Part shown: positions 36,576-48,138 of the stretch, in pieces
Layout: the number at the start of each line of letters is the position of its first letter
Numbering within the stretch: the stretch's first letter is position 1
NCBI GenBank assembly: GCA_902728285.1
Contig: CACVBU010001138.1
Location: 986,906 to 1,050,905, forward strand
Origin: Clytia hemisphaerica
Taxonomy: Eukaryota; Cnidaria; Hydrozoa; Leptothecata; Clytiidae
DNA: 64,000 nucleotides
Direction: 5' to 3'
Position numbers and translations under genes: made by a program
Notes under the pieces: model-generated
Told to the model about the DNA's origin: nothing
The model's input: the letters and a program-made list of their open reading frames with translations, nothing else
Databases searched by the model: none

Positions 36576-37092
36576 TCACTATACTTTGCTTTGTCTATAA
36601 TCACTTAGTCTTACTTTGCTTTTCTCAAGAAATGTATTGAAGATATTTTCGCATTTTCTTCCAAACAACATCGCAAAATACTAAAAATGCTTTGCAAACA
36701 ATGAAAATTTTTTACCTGCGGCGCTCCTTTTTTACCTTGCTTTGCTCGAAAAAATAGCAAAGCTCCTTAAATTTATAATTCGAACCCTGTATTTATTTAC
36801 CTTTATTTATATTCTTTTTTGCAAGATAATATTTGTGAGAATAGGTTTTGTAAAACCTCCTGTAAATTATCGAATAGAAATAGAAAAGTCATTAATTTGA
36901 GTCAATATGAACGGCAAATTATAAAATACACAAATTCAATTTTGCACCGAGTAGGCTTTCCAAATCGAAATATGAAAAAAATCTGTAGTGGAACACACAC
37001 GAAGAAGAACAAATTAGTGGCAAAACAAGTTACACACTCATTATTTGTTAAGCCCATTGGGGGATAGGCGGTTAGGCAGCAGGCGTTCTCTA

Positions 37093-37448
37093 CCGTCAAC
37101 TGCTCTAACTTGGGACTATCTGACAAAACATGGGACGGCAATTCGGCCACCATTTCACCGAACCTCCAAAGTCATTTGATTTGAGTTAATGAGCGGCGTA
37201 TTAAAAAATACACAATTTCTCTTTCGCACCCAGTAGGCTTTTAAATCGAAATATGAAAAAAATCTGTAGTGGAACACACGCAAGTGTCTGTGCACTCTCA
37301 GAGGAATGAAGAAGTATGATTGATAAACTTGGTGGAGTTATCAAAACAAATTTGTTGTCAAAGAGATTTAACAGTAAGTGAAAATACAGACAAGATATCA
37401 ACCAGTCCCATGTTTTGACCAATCGTCCCAAGTTAGAGCAGTTGACGG
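37093..37448 (+). mobile_element. TA-flanked MITE, CCGTCAACTGCTC family, copy 1
   Basis: Ends CCGTCAACTGCTCTAACTTG and complement, each bordered by TA (37091-37092, 37449-37450); 356 bp. A full copy lies in opposite orientation at 46130-46482, with fragments at 35415, 35895, 36890-37060, 37548 and 38270. No ORF of its own; Tc1/mariner-type by its TA target. Confidence 0.85.
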
Positions 37449-38269
37449 TAATTCTCTAATCGGCGTCTGGTCATTTTGAATTAAAACAAAAAAATTAAAA
37501 AGGGCGCACTATCAGTGAAAGTTATTGTGACATGTTATGATAGAAAGTATGATTGATAAACTTGGTGGAGTTATCAATAATTGATCTGTTAGCAGAAAAT
37601 AGTAAGAAAATGGCCAGATTCAAATCATGCTTCGCCAATGATCCTTAGAGCAGTTCGGTAAAATTTGATTTAAACTGGTAAAAGGGGTCTAAGTCATCCT
37701 CATTACACTTTTTTGGAAAGTTTTTTAAAAAATTTATAAAAGCTTTCGAAAGAGCTATGTTACATCAAACAGATCTTCAGTCAAGTTTATAATATCCCTT
37801 TAACAAGCTTTTACGTGTGACGTCATAGTTGGCGTTTGTTTTAGAAGCAGCACACATCTGTGTTGATTAAATGATTATCCTCTATTTTAACGGCTTGATC
37901 GTAGAATGTCTATAAATTTATTATGATTTAATTCATTGCATCTAAAATTCCATGATAGATGGAATTGGAATACCTATCAAAATGCTTGTTCTAAGTGCGA
38001 TTACAAAGATATTTTTTTTATCCAAAAAAGCTTTTTGAGCCATTACAAGACGTGTTTCTAAAAATGTGCCTTTTGCAAGCTGATTTATGGCCTAAAGTGC
38101 AACCATGACGTGCCAAAAATACTTTTTCAAAAATGGAAAATTCAAGTATCAATACTTTAATCAATTAAAAGATTTTAAGTTCGCCTTTTTTCCAAATTTT
38201 TTTCTATCAGAGCTTTCCAATGTAAAAAATTGAAGTACTGAAGTTTCTGACTTAATCCCCTTAAAGTAT

Positions 38270-38385
38270 CAAAACAAATTTGCTGTCAAAAGTGATTTAA
38301 CAGTAAGTGAAATTAAATACAGGCCAGATATCAACAATCCCATGTTTTGACCAATCGTCCCAAGTCAGAGCTGTTGACGGTATGA
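38270..38385. repeat. Partial CCGTCAACTG MITE, right end
   Basis: Shares ACAAATTTG-TGTCAAA, GATTTAACAGTAAGTGAAA and CCCATGTTTTGACCAATCGT with the 37093-37448 element and ends GTTGACGGTA. Confidence 0.65.
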
Positions 38386-38389
38386 TATA

Positions 38390-39480
38390 ATTTGAATAAA
38401 CATAAAAATTTGTACTACCATGAAGTCGGGTATCTTGCATCAGTGGAGGGAAACTTGCATAGCCATCAAATGACTGACCAACCAAAGCAGCAAAATTTCA
38501 AAACAAATGAACTACGCAGCTGCTTCCGCTCGCAAGAGCTCCGCTTGCAGGCTCTACTCTACCATTTTGTTTTGATTTAACTTTGTATTTCAGTGATCAG
38601 CCAGGTCATTCATTTGAGGGCTATGCAAGTTTCCTTCCACTGATGCAAGTTACCCAACTTCACGGTACTTTTTAGCCTTTATTTTTATTTTTAAATGTTT
38701 TTATATGCAGTAAAAATGAACATTCATGTTTAATAAATATATATATATAGATAGGATAGATAGATTGACAGTATAGACTTAAACTTGTATACCAAGATTA
38801 CGGGATTTCGAGTACGGGCTAATTTTACTTTCGCTTTGAGCGGTTTCATTTTCGATTTCAAACCAACATCTTAGCAACGGAGTGCTCGCCCATAGTTTCA
38901 GGGGTTTGTGCAAAAATTTAAACATTGAAAATTTTCCAAATCCCCCATTTCGATTAATGCAATGAAAAATGAAACTTTTCTATGTTTCACTTTTTTGCAC
39001 CTATTCTTCAAAATGAAAATATTTAAGATTTTTAAAGTTCTTCTTTTATTCAATGATTGCTGGGAAGCAATCAGTAGAAGAGACCACTTTCGTTTTTGTT
39101 GCAGATTTCTATAAAAACTTCTCTCAGGGATTACTTGTCAATGTAATGTACATGTACACATGTGTTGTGTCTACTTGTCAGAATTGTATTGTTGTATAAA
39201 AGGAAAAGATAAAAGAGGTAAGACTAGCCTAGTTTCTAATCCTGATATAGGAGTTTAAGTTTAGACTGATTGATAGATATTTTAGAGTGGTTGTATTGGA
39301 GGAGATTCCGATAAGGCATATTTAGCTGTGTGGAATACAGTCAAATCTTTCCTCAGGCATTATTCAAAAATATCCTACCAAAATCAATTTCATATTTTCC
39401 AGTTTTTACCCTCCCTATTACAGTTAGGGAAACCATCCAGGATCCTGCCATTCTATAAGCCAGTAAAATCTAAATGACAC
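38390..39480. other. No gene recognised
   Basis: AT-rich. A GATGCAAGTT/GGGAAACTTGCATAG block at 38430-38470 recurs inverted at about 38600-38660 around CATTTGAGGGCTATGC, suggesting another decayed inverted-repeat element. No exon. Confidence 0.35.
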
Positions 39481-39499
39481 TTGTAAACTTAAGTTTCTT

Positions 39500-40060
39500 A
39501 CCATTTTCCATCGAAAACAACCAAAAACAATGCTACTTCCCAAAGCCGGAGACCAAAACAAATTATCTTCCAAGATTATGGCGCCCTTTTGGATCTATTG
39601 TTAAGGCCATCTAAAATGGTGGAAAGAGTTGCGGAAAGACAAAGGCGCCCGTTGCTTCGAGGGTGGTAATGCCAAAACGCCCAATATGATCTTCCAACAG
39701 AAGGCGAGTTAGTTGCCGCGCGAGTTACGTCATGCACTCCACCGCAGCGCATAACAAAGCGTGTTTAAATGAATATCATTAATTATAAGAATATCTTATG
39801 TGCTTACTTTCAGTAAACTTCGAGTGCTTCATTAAAGATGAAGAAGGTAAGAAGATAAAAAATGCGCTGGATAATTTTCATTGTAACAGTTTGATCAATC
39901 ATCGCTGAAAGTTTGAAAAAGTTTTTCCGACGCAAAAGAAATTGTCAGCCAATTAAAAGCACAGTGTGCTTATACTTACTATGTTTGCTACATCGTCTAG
40001 GCTAAAAAAAGTGCGAAAAGACACGAACGCCATTTTTTATTGAGTGACGTTATGATTTTT
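39500..40060. promoter_or_regulatory. Candidate promoter / first-exon region
   Basis: Locally CpG-richer than its surroundings, with CRE-like TTACGTCA (39725-39732) and TGACGTTA (40045-40052). On the minus strand an ATG in good context is followed by a donor (GAAAATG|GTAAGAAA, about 39500), which could be the first exon of the SFMBT-type gene. That donor is in phase 1 while exon 34039 needs phase 0, so another exon would be required. On the plus strand ATGAAGAAG|GTAAGA occurs at about 39838. Speculative. Confidence 0.25.
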
Positions 40061-40065
40061 TTGAT

Positions 40066-40155
40066 TGCGGCCGCGTTCGCAATCGAATCTCAATCGAATA
40101 TTACCGCAATTTTCAGATTCGATTGATATTCGATTGTGTTCGATTCATTGACCCC
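40066..40155. repeat. TCGATTGCGTTCGATT repeat fragment
   Basis: AATCGAAT and its complement ATTCGATT alternate, related to the neighbouring fold-back element. No clear terminus. Confidence 0.5.
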
Positions 40156-40254
40156 CGGATTGTTCATTGCATAATTTCTACGGGAAATCGAAAGTAATTT
40201 CATTCAGCTTGTGATGTTTGAGAGCTTGGATGTTGGGAAGCTGCAAGAATAAAG

Positions 40255-40420
40255 CCAGACGATCTCAATCGAACCAGTCGAACAACAATGGAACCAATCG
40301 AATATTACCCAGAATTTTGACGTTCAATTGAGATTCGATTGCGTTCGACAATCGAATTTCAATCGGTCGATTGCGTTCGATTTGGTTCGATTGGTTCGAT
40401 CGTCGATTGAGATCGTCTGG
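40255..40420. mobile_element. Small fold-back element, CCAGACGATCTCAATCG ends
   Basis: Perfect 18-bp inverted termini CCAGACGATCTCAATCGA. The left half carries AATCGAACC-type repeats and the right half the reverse orientation (GGTTCGATT), so the whole 166 bp can fold back. No target duplication is obvious. Confidence 0.65.
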
Positions 40421-40429
40421 TTATTTTAC

Positions 40430-41730
40430 AGGGCAGAAAACATAATTTCTCAAAACATACAGAATGAGATGTGCCAGCAGGACCCAATCAGACAAGGATT
40501 TTGGGGTTGAAAGAAGCCGAAAAAAACGATAAATTAAGACAATCATCTTACCACTAATGTCTCTGGTACTTGCAATGGATCCATATATCAAAACGCATGG
40601 AAAACATAGTTAAAAATCAAGATAAAAGCAAAGATTTCTCATCAGACACATGCAAGCGTTGTTGTTCATACCGTAAATGTTCCAAAACAGGTCAATAATT
40701 AGTCGAACCGGGCTGGCCGTCTATACCACGGAAGCGCAACGGATACCGTGAATATCTTACATGAATCTTTGTCGAAAAAAATTTTTGTTTGTGAATTTCT
40801 GCATTGATATAATATCAAGTATTAGTCCATACCTCCGTAAATGTGAGCTTTCTTGGTCAAAATAAAGCAGTAATTTTACAGTAGAATTGTTGCTTTTTTT
40901 GCAAAATAAAATCCTTAAAATTTTAGTATAGCTGCCGAGCCATAACAGAGCGGGTGACACTTCTCTCAATGAAATTTAATTTTCCCGGAGTACAGTCGCC
41001 CAGACCAGTGATATTGATTACAAATCTAAAATAGATACTTTTAAGAAAAAGCCCAAACTTTTCCTTTTTTTACATCAAATTTACAATAATATTTACTTGA
41101 ATTTAATATATATCAAAATTTTGAAGTTTATTGTTAAAAATATAAAATCATTACTCGGTCTGGGTTTTATATTTTTTTCAAAAATGACGAAATCTTAAAA
41201 TAAGGCTCTGTCTAGATAATAAAGATATATTTTCTAGTTTTTCATCAATTCTAAAATTTTGACTTTTCGGAAGATTTTTCTCAGAAAGTTTAGCTGTGAA
41301 ACTTTTAATATTACCTTTTTTTTCTTATAAATGAGGTATTTCTCTAAATTATCCAGAAATTCGTTGAATCTCTGCAAAAAAATCGAAAATATTTACCTTG
41401 TAATGTAGCTGGGTCTTTAAAAGCGGGCGGTACATAAATTTGAAATCGAAAGTGATTTCCGAGCAGAAGCGGATTGAAAACAATCAAAACAAACCAAGAA
41501 AAAACTGGAAAAGTTTCTTTCTTTTTTGGTATTTTTCATTGAATTTGAATGTTTATTTGCCTTCTTTAAAGCTAGAAACAGGAAAGACGGAATCGTTGAT
41601 GAAAACTATATTAGCATCCAGCGAGGACCTTTTTTTAAACATCTGTTTCTCAGGCATAGCATATAGCCTTCCTGGAAAATTTGATCTGTCTGTCTGTTGC
41701 TGTTGGATGTATGGAACGCCATAGCTGCCA
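40430..41730. other. No gene recognised
   Basis: AT-rich intergenic DNA. ORFs here have no family or splice support. Confidence 0.35.
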
Positions 41731-41733
41731 TAA

Positions 41734-41836
41734 GTGCTCTTTTTATGCACTCTTTTTTCATTATGATGCGCTCTTTTCATTCGCTCTTTTTTTTTCGGTT
41801 CGCTCTTTTATTCGCTCTTTCGGTTGTTCGCTGATA
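41734..41836. repeat. GCTCTTTT minisatellite, array 1
   Basis: Irregular units GCTCTTTTCATTC / GCTCTTTTTATGC of about 13-15 bp. Same family as 43235-43352 and (inverted) 45985-46115. Confidence 0.75.
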
Positions 41837-42023
41837 CAGTGTGAAGGCTTCTTCATAAAGACGAAAGTGACATGTACATGTATCTATTTTTCGGATCCGG
41901 CATGCGGGAATAGTGTCAGGACCTGCAGGCGACCTAGTAGGGTTGGGTATGGGTGTGGTTTGGGTGTGGTTACGTATCAGATTGGCTAGGAATTGGGTTA
42001 TTATCAGTTAGGGTTAGGGTTGG

Positions 42024-42900
42024 CCAGACGGTGTCAATCGAACAGTACAACTTCGAACAAAAATCGCAATCGAACCAATCCAGTATGGATTCCACGAAAT
42101 CTCGCGCCAAAGATATTTTTCCGTGCAGCAAGCCTCACGCCAAGCAAAATTTCTTTTGTACCAACATTCAATTTTTCAATAAGGGTGCAAGATGGGAAAA
42201 GAGTAATAAATTGACGCGAGCGCAAGCGAGCAAAAGCAAATTTAGCCAAATGGAAGCTAAAAATCGATGGATTATGGAGTCATTCACGCCGAGCTGGAAT
42301 TATTACTATACGCCAACTGAAAATCAAACAATCTTTGTAAGTACCCTTACGCCAATGCGCCAAAGCAAAAACGTTTCAGTTGTACGCCGAAGAACTTCGG
42401 CGTTAGTTACACGAAATCCATACTGGGAACCAATCGAACGTAATCGAACGTGATCGAATAATTGCGATTCGATTGTCGATTCCTGGGTAATATTCGATTG
42501 CGTTCGAGTAAGGTTAGATTGGTTTGATTGATTGTTGACTATGTTCGATTGGTTCGATTGATTGTCAATTACATTGGATTAATCTTCGATATCGTTCGAT
42601 TACGATTATGTACGATGAGTTTGATTGCGATTAAATTAAATTGGATCACTCTGTTAGAGCTTCTTAGCGTGGGCGGCCGAGCGCTTAAGTACCATACTAA
42701 AGCGAATAAAATCTAATACAATTGAATCAATCGAACGTAATCGAATACAATCGAAAGTAATCGAAGCAATCGAACAGCAAATCCTGGGTAATATTTGATT
42801 GCGATTCGATTGCGTTCGACAATCGAATTGCAATTATTCGATTGCGTTCAATTGTGTTCGATTGATTCGGCGTTCGATTCGTTCGATTGACACCGTCTGG
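42024..42900. mobile_element. Fold-back-like element, CCAGACGGTGTCAATCG ends
   Basis: Termini CCAGACGGTGTCAATCGAAC (20 bp, perfect inverse at 42881-42900), flanked by a 6-bp direct repeat GGTTGG (42018-42023, 42901-42906). The interior has a unique core (42100-42420) followed by AATCGAACGT / TTCGATTGCG minisatellite that changes orientation near 42790. No transposase. Confidence 0.75.
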
Positions 42901-43004
42901 GGTTGGATGGAGCTCGAAACAAGCACTCTTTTGTGATTTTCTCTTAATACCAGTCTGGTCTGTAGTTTGTACAATATAAATAGCCATCAGAAACACTTTC
43001 CTGG

Positions 43005-43095
43005 CATGAATCCGTGGAGCAGTGGATAAGGCATTGGATCTCTAAACATCAGAACTTTGCATTTAGTGGGTTTGAATCCCACCAGTGGCGACCTG
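43005..43095 (+). repeat. tRNA-derived SINE head (tRNA-Arg-like)
   Basis: A-box-like region TCCGTGGAGCAGTGGATAAG and B-box-like GGTTTGAATCCCACC at roughly tRNA spacing, but no closed acceptor stem and an irregular anticodon arm. Resembles a decayed tRNA-Arg-type SINE head. Confidence 0.45.
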
Positions 43096-43234
43096 TCGAT
43101 AAGTAATTCAGCAAGTTAGAAAACATAGAAAATAACTCACAAAGAACCAGAAAGTCAGAAAAACTACGAACAAGAGACTGGAAAGTACGAAATAAGTCCA
43201 GATCTGTCTTTCGTCTTTATGAAGAAGCCACAAC

Positions 43235-43352
43235 CCGCTCATATGCTCTTTTCGTTCGCTCATTCGCTCTTTGCGTTTGCTCCTTTTTATTCGCTTGTTT
43301 GTTGCGCTCTTTTCATTCGCTCTTTTTATGTGCTCTTTTTATGCGCTCTTCG
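43235..43352. repeat. GCTCTTTT minisatellite, array 2
   Basis: Units GCTCTTTTCGTTC, GCTCATTC, GCTCTTTTTATGT of about 10-15 bp in the same orientation as array 1. Confidence 0.75.
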
Positions 43353-43359
43353 CATTAGT

Positions 43360-44540
43360 CAGAAAATCTGCCTAATACTATCTTCGCTTTCTGATTTGAA
43401 TGATGGCGCTGCGATAGGACGTCAGAGGGAACCCCTTGACAGTTTTCTGTCGGCGCATGCGTCAATTTTTGAAAATGATTCAAAATTGCGCAATATCCGT
43501 GGTTGTTTAATTAAAAATAAAATGGCCGTATTGTTTGTCTTTAAATAATGTTTTTATCTTAGTGAGGAAAACCACGGCTTAATTATTGATTTTGACTAAC
43601 TGCCGTTCAAAACACAATCTAATTCCGAAAATCAGAAAGTTTATGAAGCAATTCTACAGTGAAGATCTCAAATTAAAGAAGAAAATCAATCTAATCACAT
43701 TGAGAAAAAAATGGAAGTCTTTCCTTTTGCCATTAAGAAAAAGTAATATTCGATGCTGTTGCTAATATGTATACTCGCTTTCTTTTTCATACGACTGGCT
43801 TCCTATAATTCTCTACTTTATCTTTTATCTACGTTGGAAGTGCAATTTCTACGCTAATACGGCAAAAAGTATATTGAATAGAATGCCCTCTGATTCGCTG
43901 TGTTAAAAACAAAATAGAGAGAGTTTCGTGGTCGCACGTCTTTTTTAAAATATCCTCTCAATATCTTGATTTTGTTTGAGATATAGATCTTTAGTAGATA
44001 CAACCAAGGGGATGTAAATAAATCTTCGAGAAGTCGAAGGCAAAATGGTAGATAAGATACGGTAGAAATGAACGAAGATCTTATAGTCCCTACAGTAGGA
44101 TCAGTGGTAAAAGATGCTTGTTTATTTCTAAATTGGGTGATTAATTTTACACTTTTTGAACAAAATCTTTTGGCTTTTACATCTGAAAACACAAGTGAGG
44201 AAGACATTTTTGTTCATTATGTTTTATATACAACAGAAAAAGTAAAAACACTTATAAAATAGTGATTTTTCTTCTCTTTTAAAAAATTAAAGTTCATGTT
44301 CAACTTTTATGTTTTTTTTTCTTCTGCGAATGAATAATTATGGTGTCAACCCCTCTAATTATGCGAAGACCATAGTTATAAATTAAAAAAAGAGGGAATT
44401 CTGATTGGTTTTGAATTCAAATTTGGTGTGACAGTTAATAATAATAGTTTCAGTTACATAATTTGTGGGTTCCACTGGACTCTCTACTTTTTCCTCCATC
44501 AGAATTAGTAAAGGCAAAAAGTAGTTGAGCTCCAGCTCCT
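43360..44540. other. No gene recognised
   Basis: AT-rich intergenic DNA; ORFs of at most 117 codons show no family motif. Confidence 0.35.
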
Positions 44541-44699
44541 GGACTATCTTTGCATGCGCTCTCTGTTCTGCTAATTATCAGTTCGGGATTTTATCCATTC
44601 TGCAAATTATGAGTTCCGTAGATTTAGCGTTCTGTAAAGTAGCCTTTTTTCAATCCGGCGTTTGTATGGACTCAATGCTCCTAATGTACCTAGACTGCT

Positions 44700-44970
44700 C
44701 CTTCTCTAATCCTTCTGAGTACTCATCGCTCTGGGTTTAACAATTGAGCCTTACCTTTCCTGGGTGTTCGTCAAAGTAGACTTTAGTCGTCCCGTGTTTG
44801 CAATTTAGTCTTACCTTATCTCAAGTATCCAACTGGGTTTACGATCAAGCCTTCCCTAATTGCCAGTACCCATCACTCTGGGTTTACAATCAAGCATTCT
44901 CTTATCCCGAACACCTATCACTCTGGGTTTACAATTTGGTCTTCCTTCATCCAGCTCCTATCACCCTGGG
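44700..44970 (+). repeat. Degenerate 36-54-bp tandem repeat (ACTCTGGGTTTAC)
   Basis: CATCACTCTGGGTTTACAAT and close variants recur about five times with CAAGCATTC/CAAGCCTTC between. The open frame across it (periodic SLWVYNQAF) follows from the repeat. Confidence 0.65.
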
Positions 44971-44973
44971 TTT

Positions 44974-45383
44974 CCAGACGGTGTCAATCGAACGAATCGA
45001 ACGCCGAATCAATTGAAAGCAATTGAACACAATCGAATAATTGCAATTCGATTGTCGACCGCAATCAAATTGCAATCGAATATTACCCAGGATTTGCCGT
45101 TCGATTGCTTCGATTACGTTCGATTGTATTCGATTATGTTTGATTACGTTCGATTGATTTAGATTTTATTCGATTTCGTACGATACTTAAGCGCTCAACC
45201 GCCCACACTAAAAAGCTCTAACGGAGTGATCCAATTTAATTCAATCACAATCAAACTCATCGAACACAATCGTAATCGAACGAAATCGAAGATTAATCGA
45301 ATGTAATTGACAATCAAAATCAATGGAACAGTCAACTATTAATCAAACCAACCTAACCTTACTTGAACGCAATCGAACGCATT
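44974..45383. mobile_element. Truncated CCAGACGGTGTCAATCG fold-back element
   Basis: Begins exactly with the terminus of the 42024-42900 element and continues as the reverse complement of that element's right half (AATCGAACG repeats, then GTTCGATT orientation), but lacks the second terminus. Confidence 0.65.
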
Positions 45384-45984
45384 GCGCTAGAGGCCGCACA
45401 GCTTTGGTGTGAGTTGTTTGATTCAAATCCTACCAAGAGGAGATCTTCAACCTCATCCCCGTGTATTCCAGGCTTTATTTACGTTACTGATTGACACCAG
45501 AGAATACCCTGGTGTTAGCTGATGCGAGAGGGGAAACTTGTCAAAACTATATGTACGTCATAAAAAATCTGACGTTAAGTTACACTGCAATGCAATGCTT
45601 TGAAATCCAAGAACAAATGAAATCTGACGTTTTGTTTTTGAATTACATAATCTTACATGTTCGAAAAATTGTTGCCCAAAAATTCTTCTTGCCTTGGGGC
45701 GAGGGGATGAAACTATTAATATTATATACTAATATTTCTCGAGCTTTGTCTAAACATTAAAAAAGCACGTGAGCAAAACAAAAACATAATAGCTATTTAC
45801 AGGATATTTTTTTAGGATTTTCTTTAGGATAATGATAATAAGATACCCTGGGAACGAAGTTGCGCAAAATAAGCACAATCAGTTTTCGCACCAAAAACTA
45901 AAAGGTTACTTTGCAGAACTTGTCTTTGCAGAAGTGATATTTTGCAGGATTGATAAAGTCCTGAACTGATAATTAGCAGAACAG

Positions 45985-46115
45985 AGAGCGCATGCAAAGA
46001 GCGCATAAAAAGAGCACATAAAAAGTGCGAATGAAAGGAGCGCATAAAAAGAGCGAATGAAAAGAGCGCAACAAAAGAGGGAATAAAAAGAGCGAATGAA
46101 AAGAGCGAATAAAAA
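45985..46115. repeat. GCTCTTTT minisatellite, array 3 (inverted)
   Basis: AAAAGAGCGAATG / AAAGAGCGCATA units, the reverse complement of arrays 1 and 2. Confidence 0.75.
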
Positions 46116-46129
46116 GGTTAAATAGGTTA

Positions 46130-46482
46130 CCGTCAACTGTTCTAACTTGGGACGATTGGTCGAATCATGGGACTGGTGATATCTGGTCTGTATTTTCACT
46201 TACTATTAAATCTCTTTGACAACAAATTTGTTTTGGTAACTCCACCAAGTTTATCAATCATACTTCTTCATTCCTCTTAGAGTGCACAGAGACTCCCTTG
46301 TGTTCCACTACAGATTTTCTCATATTTTGATTTAAAAGCCTTGGTGCGAAAGAGAAATCGTGTATTTTTTAATACCCCGTTCATTCATACACAAATCAAA
46401 TGACTTTGGAGGTTCGGTGAAATGGTGGCCAATTTGCCATCCCATGTTTTGTCAGATAGTCCCAAGTTAGAGCAGTTGACGG
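46130..46482 (-). mobile_element. TA-flanked MITE, CCGTCAACTGCTC family, copy 2
   Basis: Full-length copy (353 bp) in opposite orientation to 37093-37448, bordered by TA on both sides (46128-46129, 46483-46484). Its left terminus has CTGTTC in place of CTGCTC. Confidence 0.85.
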
Positions 46483-46489
46483 TAATTAG

Positions 46490-48130
46490 TTTGATTACAT
46501 CAATCAAACTTAATCTAACTTAATCAAGCTTTAACAAGTTTAAAGCGAACAATAATTTGAGAAAACCCTTCCTAGCCTCTGCGATCGGGCGCAAAAAAAG
46601 ATCGGTGATATGAGTTTTGATTGATCGATGAAATAAGATTATGTAATCGAAAGGACTATAGACGGGTTTCAATGTTTTCATTTTGTATGGGCAAACTGAT
46701 GTGGGTGGGCGATTGCGCTTGATTATTGGAGGCAAAAAGACTTATGATTTATATGGAGGCGAGTGAATATCAATCAAATTTTTGATAACTACCAGTCATA
46801 TCTCTTCGAAATTTATGAATTGTGAGCCTAAATACCACTGGCAAAACATACTAAAATTTCTTTTCAAAAGTCCTACCAGAGACAAAAAATCTGCTTGCCT
46901 CCAGCAAAGGTTATGGTCTTTTTGCCTCCAAAAAATCGGGCAATAAGTCACGTGAGTAAACAAATGACGTATCACGAAAGCCGTCTATTTGCCTAATTTG
47001 TCAAACTTTTTTTATTGTAGAACATGTTCTTGTTGTTGAACTTTGTCGAACTTAATATGTTTTGTCAAACTTAATTAAATACTCACAATTTTAGGGACTT
47101 TTGAAAAGTTCAAGCAAGGTCTTAGTATGCTACAGTTAAATATGACTGCACAATCATTTGATTGATCCTATTCGATTATGTTTGAGAGTATGCACCTGAG
47201 AGTACGCTGGGGTGTAGTATTCCATGCAATCAAAGGAAAAATCGCAACAGATTGGCTACAGACTTTTATCTGGATAAACAAGTCTTTGGACTATCAAAAT
47301 GGTATAACTTCAAGGAGGAGGACTGTCACAATAAAATTTTTGCAAGTGAAGGAAGAGGTGAACATTTGAAATCATTGAACTAATCAAACCTTTTACTGAC
47401 CAAAATAATTGAACTCTTCATTGCTTGAAAAATTGTGAGTATTCGATTAGGTTTATGATAAATTTTTTTAAACAAATAGAACTTTTCACTTTTTGTCAGC
47501 CATATTGAATTACATGCAAAGTTTATGGTGGCTGAATTGTTGTACCAAGATTTCATAGGAAAGTATGCAAAACCTATGCAAAAAGATAGTTAGTAATACA
47601 AACTTTACATGCATAATTGGCATTATATTAAAGTGTAATCTTGTAGAAGAAAGATTAACTTTGCTTCTATTGAAAACTAGAAATAATTATATTCTCTCGT
47701 TTCTGTGAGAACCAGCCATTTAAAAAACCATAACTCAAGCTGAAAAATCAACAACGAAGGAGTAAGAATATTCCTTATTCAGCTGACGGTAAATTATTTT
47801 CCTGGGAATAGCACAGCAAAATGATGTCATATTTTCATATTTCCAAGACATTGGTCGGAACCCCCTGATTTATAGTGCCAAAATACTTGCTTTTACTATT
47901 GTGTTGTGCTGGAACTCATAGATCAAAAGGGGATTTTTATATTTTTTTGTATGGGAAAGAAACTACGACGTCATAATTACTGCTTTCAATTTTCGTATAG
48001 TGTGTGTACTCTGCTTCATGGGATTCTTAATGACATCAAAACAGAAAATACTATCTGTATCTTTAAGAATTAGACTTCTAAAAGGTTTTTAATGTTTTGT
48101 AAGTTTTTTTCTGAATTATTAAGTTTGGTC
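46490..48130. other. No gene recognised
   Basis: AT-rich DNA upstream of the myotubularin gene. It may hold that gene's non-coding first exon and promoter, but I cannot identify them. Confidence 0.35.
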
Positions 48131-48138
48131 TTTTATTT

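Larger units (their letters stand above)
41846..43229. mobile_element. Composite inverted-repeat region containing another element
   Basis: GGCTTCTTCATAAAGACGAAAG-type 22-bp arms at 41846-41867 and 43208-43229 are perfect inverse complements, and each is bordered outside by a GCTCTTTT array. The interval encloses the CCAGACGG element and a tRNA-like segment. No target duplication was seen, so it may be an inverted duplication and not one transposon. Confidence 0.5.
44548..45999. mobile_element. Inverted-repeat element with nested repeats
   Basis: Arms CTTTGCATGCGCTCTCTGTT... at 44548 onward and ending at 45999 are perfect inverse complements over 37 bp and similar for about 75 bp. Inside lie a degenerate tandem array (44700-44970) and a truncated CCAGACGG element (44974-45383). 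Outside the right arm begins GCTCTTTT array 3. Confidence 0.6.

Noticed and set aside
36115..36600. 161-codon hydrophobic ORF as a membrane protein
   Set aside because: Entirely explained by the 48-bp tandem repeat; no family motif or splice support.
42009..42023. Telomere-like TTAGGGTTAGGG
   Set aside because: Only about two units, next to a TIR element; not a telomeric tract.
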